A stretch of 8,400 nt of DNA, from positions 1-8,400 of the forward strand of contig RFFQ01000126.1 of the NCBI GenBank assembly GCA_003697105.1. Direction: 5' to 3'. Made by a program: the position numbers and the translations under genes. Position 1 is the stretch's first letter; each line of letters starts with the position of its first letter. Below are positions 6,420-8,400 of this stretch, piece by piece. Origin of the DNA: Gemmatimonadota bacterium (GTDB lineage Bacteria > 4572-55 > J002). Below the pieces are notes generated by a model. It was not told the origin of the DNA. It searched no databases and worked only from the letters and a program-made list of their open reading frames with translations.

Positions 6420-7346
6420 ATGGAAATTCGAGATCAAGTCAGGTTGCCTTTGACCATCAAGCCCGGTTCACCGATCTTCCGAACACGGTTGCCAATTAAC
6501 AATGTGAAAACGTGTGATTGCAAACCCAACCATATTAATTGCTTGACAGCCAAAGAATGGATTAAGTGTCAATTAGGAGTATGGCAGTTTACATATGAAA
6601 AACGTGATATTAGGGATAAAAACTTGCATCCAGCAACTTTCCCCCTTTCGCTAGCCAAAAGAGTGATTAGTTTGTTCACACATCAGGGAGAACTGGTATT
6701 AGACCCTTTTGCTGGAAGTGGAACCACTTTGTTGGCTGCCCAAGACTTAAATCGTAACGCCATTGGATTTGATTTGCAGGAGAAATATGTTGATTTATGC
6801 GCGGATCGCTTGCAAAGTAACAATCTATTTAACCAAGCGCAACAGATAGCTATTCAAGATGATGCTCTGTATATTCCAGAGTATCTGAAACCTGAAAGTG
6901 TGAGTTTGATTTGGACATCTCCACCCTACGCTAATTTACTTAATCGTAAGCGTAAAAATAAATCAAGGCGCGGTATAGAACGGAAAAATGAGCAATTTGG
7001 CAAAATTGAGCAATACTCTCAAAACCCTCGTGATTTGGGCACAATGACAATTGAACAATACACAACTGCGATGGGGGATATTTTTGAGAACCTGCTGCCA
7101 CTTTTGAAACCAAAAGGTCATTGTGTAATTAACGTGCCCGATATGTGGTGGGAAAACAAGAGAATCACCATACATATTGCTCTTGTAGAAGAACTTCGGA
7201 AACGGGGTTATGAATTGCGCAATACCATTATTTGGGATAGAACGAATATTGTAAATCGGGTCGGTATTTTTGGTTGGCCGTCTAACTACATTAATATGGG
7301 AACTACATTTGAATATTTGCTGGATTTCTGGCGTCCGGATCAGTAA
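6420..7346 (+). CDS. Type II DNA methyltransferase, N4-cytosine type (probable Cm4CWGG specificity)
   Basis: This 308-residue enzyme would methylate host DNA with S-adenosylmethionine and protect it from the endonuclease encoded downstream. The SAM-binding motif I is DPFAGSGTT (95-103), a motif II-like GFDL follows (116-119), and the catalytic motif IV is TSPPY (166-170). SPPY is typical of N4-cytosine enzymes. The order I then IV fits the gamma-like arrangement. An HPATFP segment (70-75) probably corresponds to motif X, and the C-terminal IIWDR and FEYLLDFWRP are conserved in this family. I prefer the ATG at 6420 because GAGGAG (6404-6409) lies ten bases before it; an in-frame ATG at 6402 would add six residues and overlap the cmk stop by ATGA. 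GC content drops to about 40%, against 50-60% in cmk, suggesting transfer. An N-terminal cysteine set (C32, C34, C41, C50) may bind metal. Confidence 0.88.
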   Translation: MEIRDQVRLPLTIKPGSPIFRTRLPINNVKTCDCKPNHINCLTAKEWIKCQLGVWQFTYEKRDIRDKNLHPATFPLSLAKRVISLFTHQGELVLDPFAGSGTTLLAAQDLNRNAIGFDLQEKYVDLCADRLQSNNLFNQAQQIAIQDDALYIPEYLKPESVSLIWTSPPYANLLNRKRKNKSRRGIERKNEQFGKIEQYSQNPRDLGTMTIEQYTTAMGDIFENLLPLLKPKGHCVINVPDMWWENKRITIHIALVEELRKRGYELRNTIIWDRTNIVNRVGIFGWPSNYINMGTTFEYLLDFWRPDQ

Positions 7347-7393
7347 GGATTATTCCTGCAACCGGCAGCGTTGCTTACGACACCGAGACTCAT

Positions 7394-8176
7394 ATGAAAA
7401 TCTACACGAAAGAATCTCTCATACAAGCACTATGTCAAATCCGTGACATGGGGTGGATACCCAATGCTAGAACGGACAACGATGGTGGTATAGGTAATAC
7501 ATTGGAAGATTTACTCGGTATTGAAGAAAACAATCTCCCAATTCCAAACGCATCTGAATGGGAATTAAAATGCCAAAGGCTGAATACCACGTCGTTGGTC
7601 ACTTTATTTCACATGGAACCATCTCCGCGAGCTCTCAAGTTTGTACCATCTATATTATTGCCCCAATATGGATGGCCTCACCAAGAAGCGGGGCGGAAGT
7701 ACGATACAACGGAAATGAGCTTTCGCCAAACGATTAGCGGGGTATCTCGGAGCGACCGGGGATTTATGGTCGTTGTTGATAGGAATGAGTGCAAAGTACT
7801 GGTATCTTTTGATGCTTCTGCTGTTGATTCGCGACATTCGCAGTGGCTTCAAATGGTAGAAAGGCGGGCAGGATTAGGTGAACTAGACCCTCAACCATAT
7901 TGGGGATTTGCAAATTTAGAGCACAAGGCCGGCACTAAACTTTTGAATTGTTTCTTCGTACAAGCCGAAACCAAGAGAGAGAAAGGGCAGCTTTTCTTCC
8001 GGTATTCAAAGATTTTTATTTTGGAATCCTTTAATGTGGAAGGATTATTGCGTGGGTTGGAGCAGGGATTTGTGTTTGTTGATTTTGACGCTCGTACCGG
8101 ACACAATCATGGCACCAAATTTAGGCTTCGCCGAAATAAATTTCCTGAGCTGTATGAAAAAGTTGTAGAAGTCTGA
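7394..8176 (+). CDS. Type II restriction endonuclease, MvaI/BcnI family (probable CC^WGG specificity)
   Basis: This 260-residue protein should cut unmethylated DNA as the partner of the methyltransferase before it. The N-terminus carries the family hallmarks: MGWIPNARTDNDGGIGNTLE, then LLGIEENNLP, then the PD-(D/E)XK core ELK (E57, K59). E38 in GNTLE is shared with the MutH/Sau3AI relatives. The C-terminal HNHGTKFRLRR is also typical. These enzymes act as monomers on CCNGG-type sites (MvaI on CCWGG, BcnI on CCSGG). The position five residues before E57, where MvaI is recalled to have its catalytic Asp, is N52. The gene follows the methyltransferase by 47 bases, has only a weak ribosome site (GAG at 7385-7387) and a small hairpin (GCAAC/GTTGC, 7358-7374) in the gap, which may keep nuclease levels below methylase. 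GC is low, as in its partner. Confidence 0.88.
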   Translation: MKIYTKESLIQALCQIRDMGWIPNARTDNDGGIGNTLEDLLGIEENNLPIPNASEWELKCQRLNTTSLVTLFHMEPSPRALKFVPSILLPQYGWPHQEAGRKYDTTEMSFRQTISGVSRSDRGFMVVVDRNECKVLVSFDASAVDSRHSQWLQMVERRAGLGELDPQPYWGFANLEHKAGTKLLNCFFVQAETKREKGQLFFRYSKIFILESFNVEGLLRGLEQGFVFVDFDARTGHNHGTKFRLRRNKFPELYEKVVEV

Positions 8177-8185
8177 TGCCACCTA

Positions 8186-8249
8186 ACCACAGCGGTACCT
8201 GACCCGCCTTCGGCGGTGGGTAAACGGCACGAAATTCGCCTGCTGTGGT
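8186..8249 (+). terminator. Large branched hairpin after the endonuclease gene, possible terminator
   Basis: ACCACAGC (8186-8193) pairs with GCTGTGGT (8242-8249) and encloses a tight GC hairpin, CCGCC-TTC-GGCGG (8204-8216). GC and four T residues follow (8250-8255). This may end the aminotransferase-to-endonuclease transcript, though the loop is large for an intrinsic terminator. A competing pairing of CCTGACCCGCC (8198-8208) with GGCGGACAGG (8281-8290) is possible, so it could also be a regulatory RNA structure. No tRNA or other known RNA gene was recognised in 8177-8359. Confidence 0.4.
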
Positions 8250-8359
8250 GCTTTTCAAAGTTTCTCGGATTGCCCCGCACGGCGGACAGGTGAGCCACAC
8301 GATCACCCCGTTGGTATCATTCCTCGTCGGGTCCCTTTGGATCGAATTGCTTTTTAGTT

Positions 8360-8400
8360 ATGACGCTCTCAATAGTGATTCCTTGCTACAATGAAGCCCC
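8360..8400 (+). CDS. Glycosyltransferase family 2, 5' fragment cut by the window edge
   Basis: Only 13 complete codons are present, reading MTLSIVIPCYNEA. The pattern SIVIPCYNE is the signature opening of family 2 (GT-A fold) glycosyltransferases, where the first beta strand binds the UDP- or GDP-sugar or the polyprenyl-phosphate sugar donor chemistry begins. Such enzymes act at the cytoplasmic membrane face in cell-envelope polysaccharide or dolichol-phosphate-like sugar synthesis; the specific substrate cannot be told. No in-frame start codon lies between the upstream TGA (8291-8293) and this ATG, so the start is firm. No Shine-Dalgarno sequence is visible, unlike most genes here. Confidence 0.75.
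   Translation, partial: MTLSIVIPCYNEA

Noticed and set aside
8121-8306. Reverse-strand 61-residue open frame with a TCPPCG motif
   Set aside because: It overlaps the endonuclease C-terminus and the hairpin region, lacks a ribosome site, and resembles a translation of structured non-coding sequence more than a zinc protein.

Overview
The window is bacterial chromosome of mid GC content (roughly 50 to 60% in the housekeeping genes), with strong Shine-Dalgarno sites (AGGAG type) before most genes, hairpin-plus-T terminators and sigma70-like promoters. The strong ribosome sites argue against Bacteroidota. Nothing here fixes the phylum; an uncultured or anaerobic lineage is possible, but that is a guess. 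All recognisable genes are on the + strand.

Layout. (1) 1-280: non-coding upstream region with inverted repeats and a likely promoter. (2) 281-1465: a PLP enzyme of the trans-sulfuration family, closest in recalled sequence to methionine gamma-lyase, followed by a strong hairpin and a terminator. (3) 1585-2004: AT-rich regulatory DNA ending in a perfect TATAAT flanked by two copies of a CGAACATA-type operator-like repeat. (4) 2005-4159: a two-gene operon encoding cystathionine beta-synthase and cystathionine gamma-lyase, i.e. reverse trans-sulfuration from homocysteine to cysteine, closed by a strong terminator. (5) 4232-8176: a new transcription unit with a near-consensus promoter, encoding a class I/II aminotransferase, cytidylate kinase (overlapping by ATGA), an N4-cytosine-type DNA methyltransferase and an MvaI/BcnI-family restriction endonuclease. 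(6) 8177-8359: a structured intergenic segment, then the first 13 codons of a family 2 glycosyltransferase that runs off the window.

How the genes work together. The first three enzymes form a sulfur amino acid block: one probably breaks down methionine (or acts on a homoserine ester), and the other two convert homocysteine plus serine into cysteine. The second block joins amino acid and nucleotide housekeeping genes to a type II restriction-modification (R-M) pair whose GC content falls to about 40%, suggesting later acquisition.

The most notable observation is that CCWGG, the site of MvaI itself, does not occur once in these 8400 bases by manual scan, while CCSGG occurs more than 20 times and the composition-matched control GGWCC at least eight times. 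This points to CCWGG as the target of the resident R-M system and to long-standing restriction pressure on the genome.
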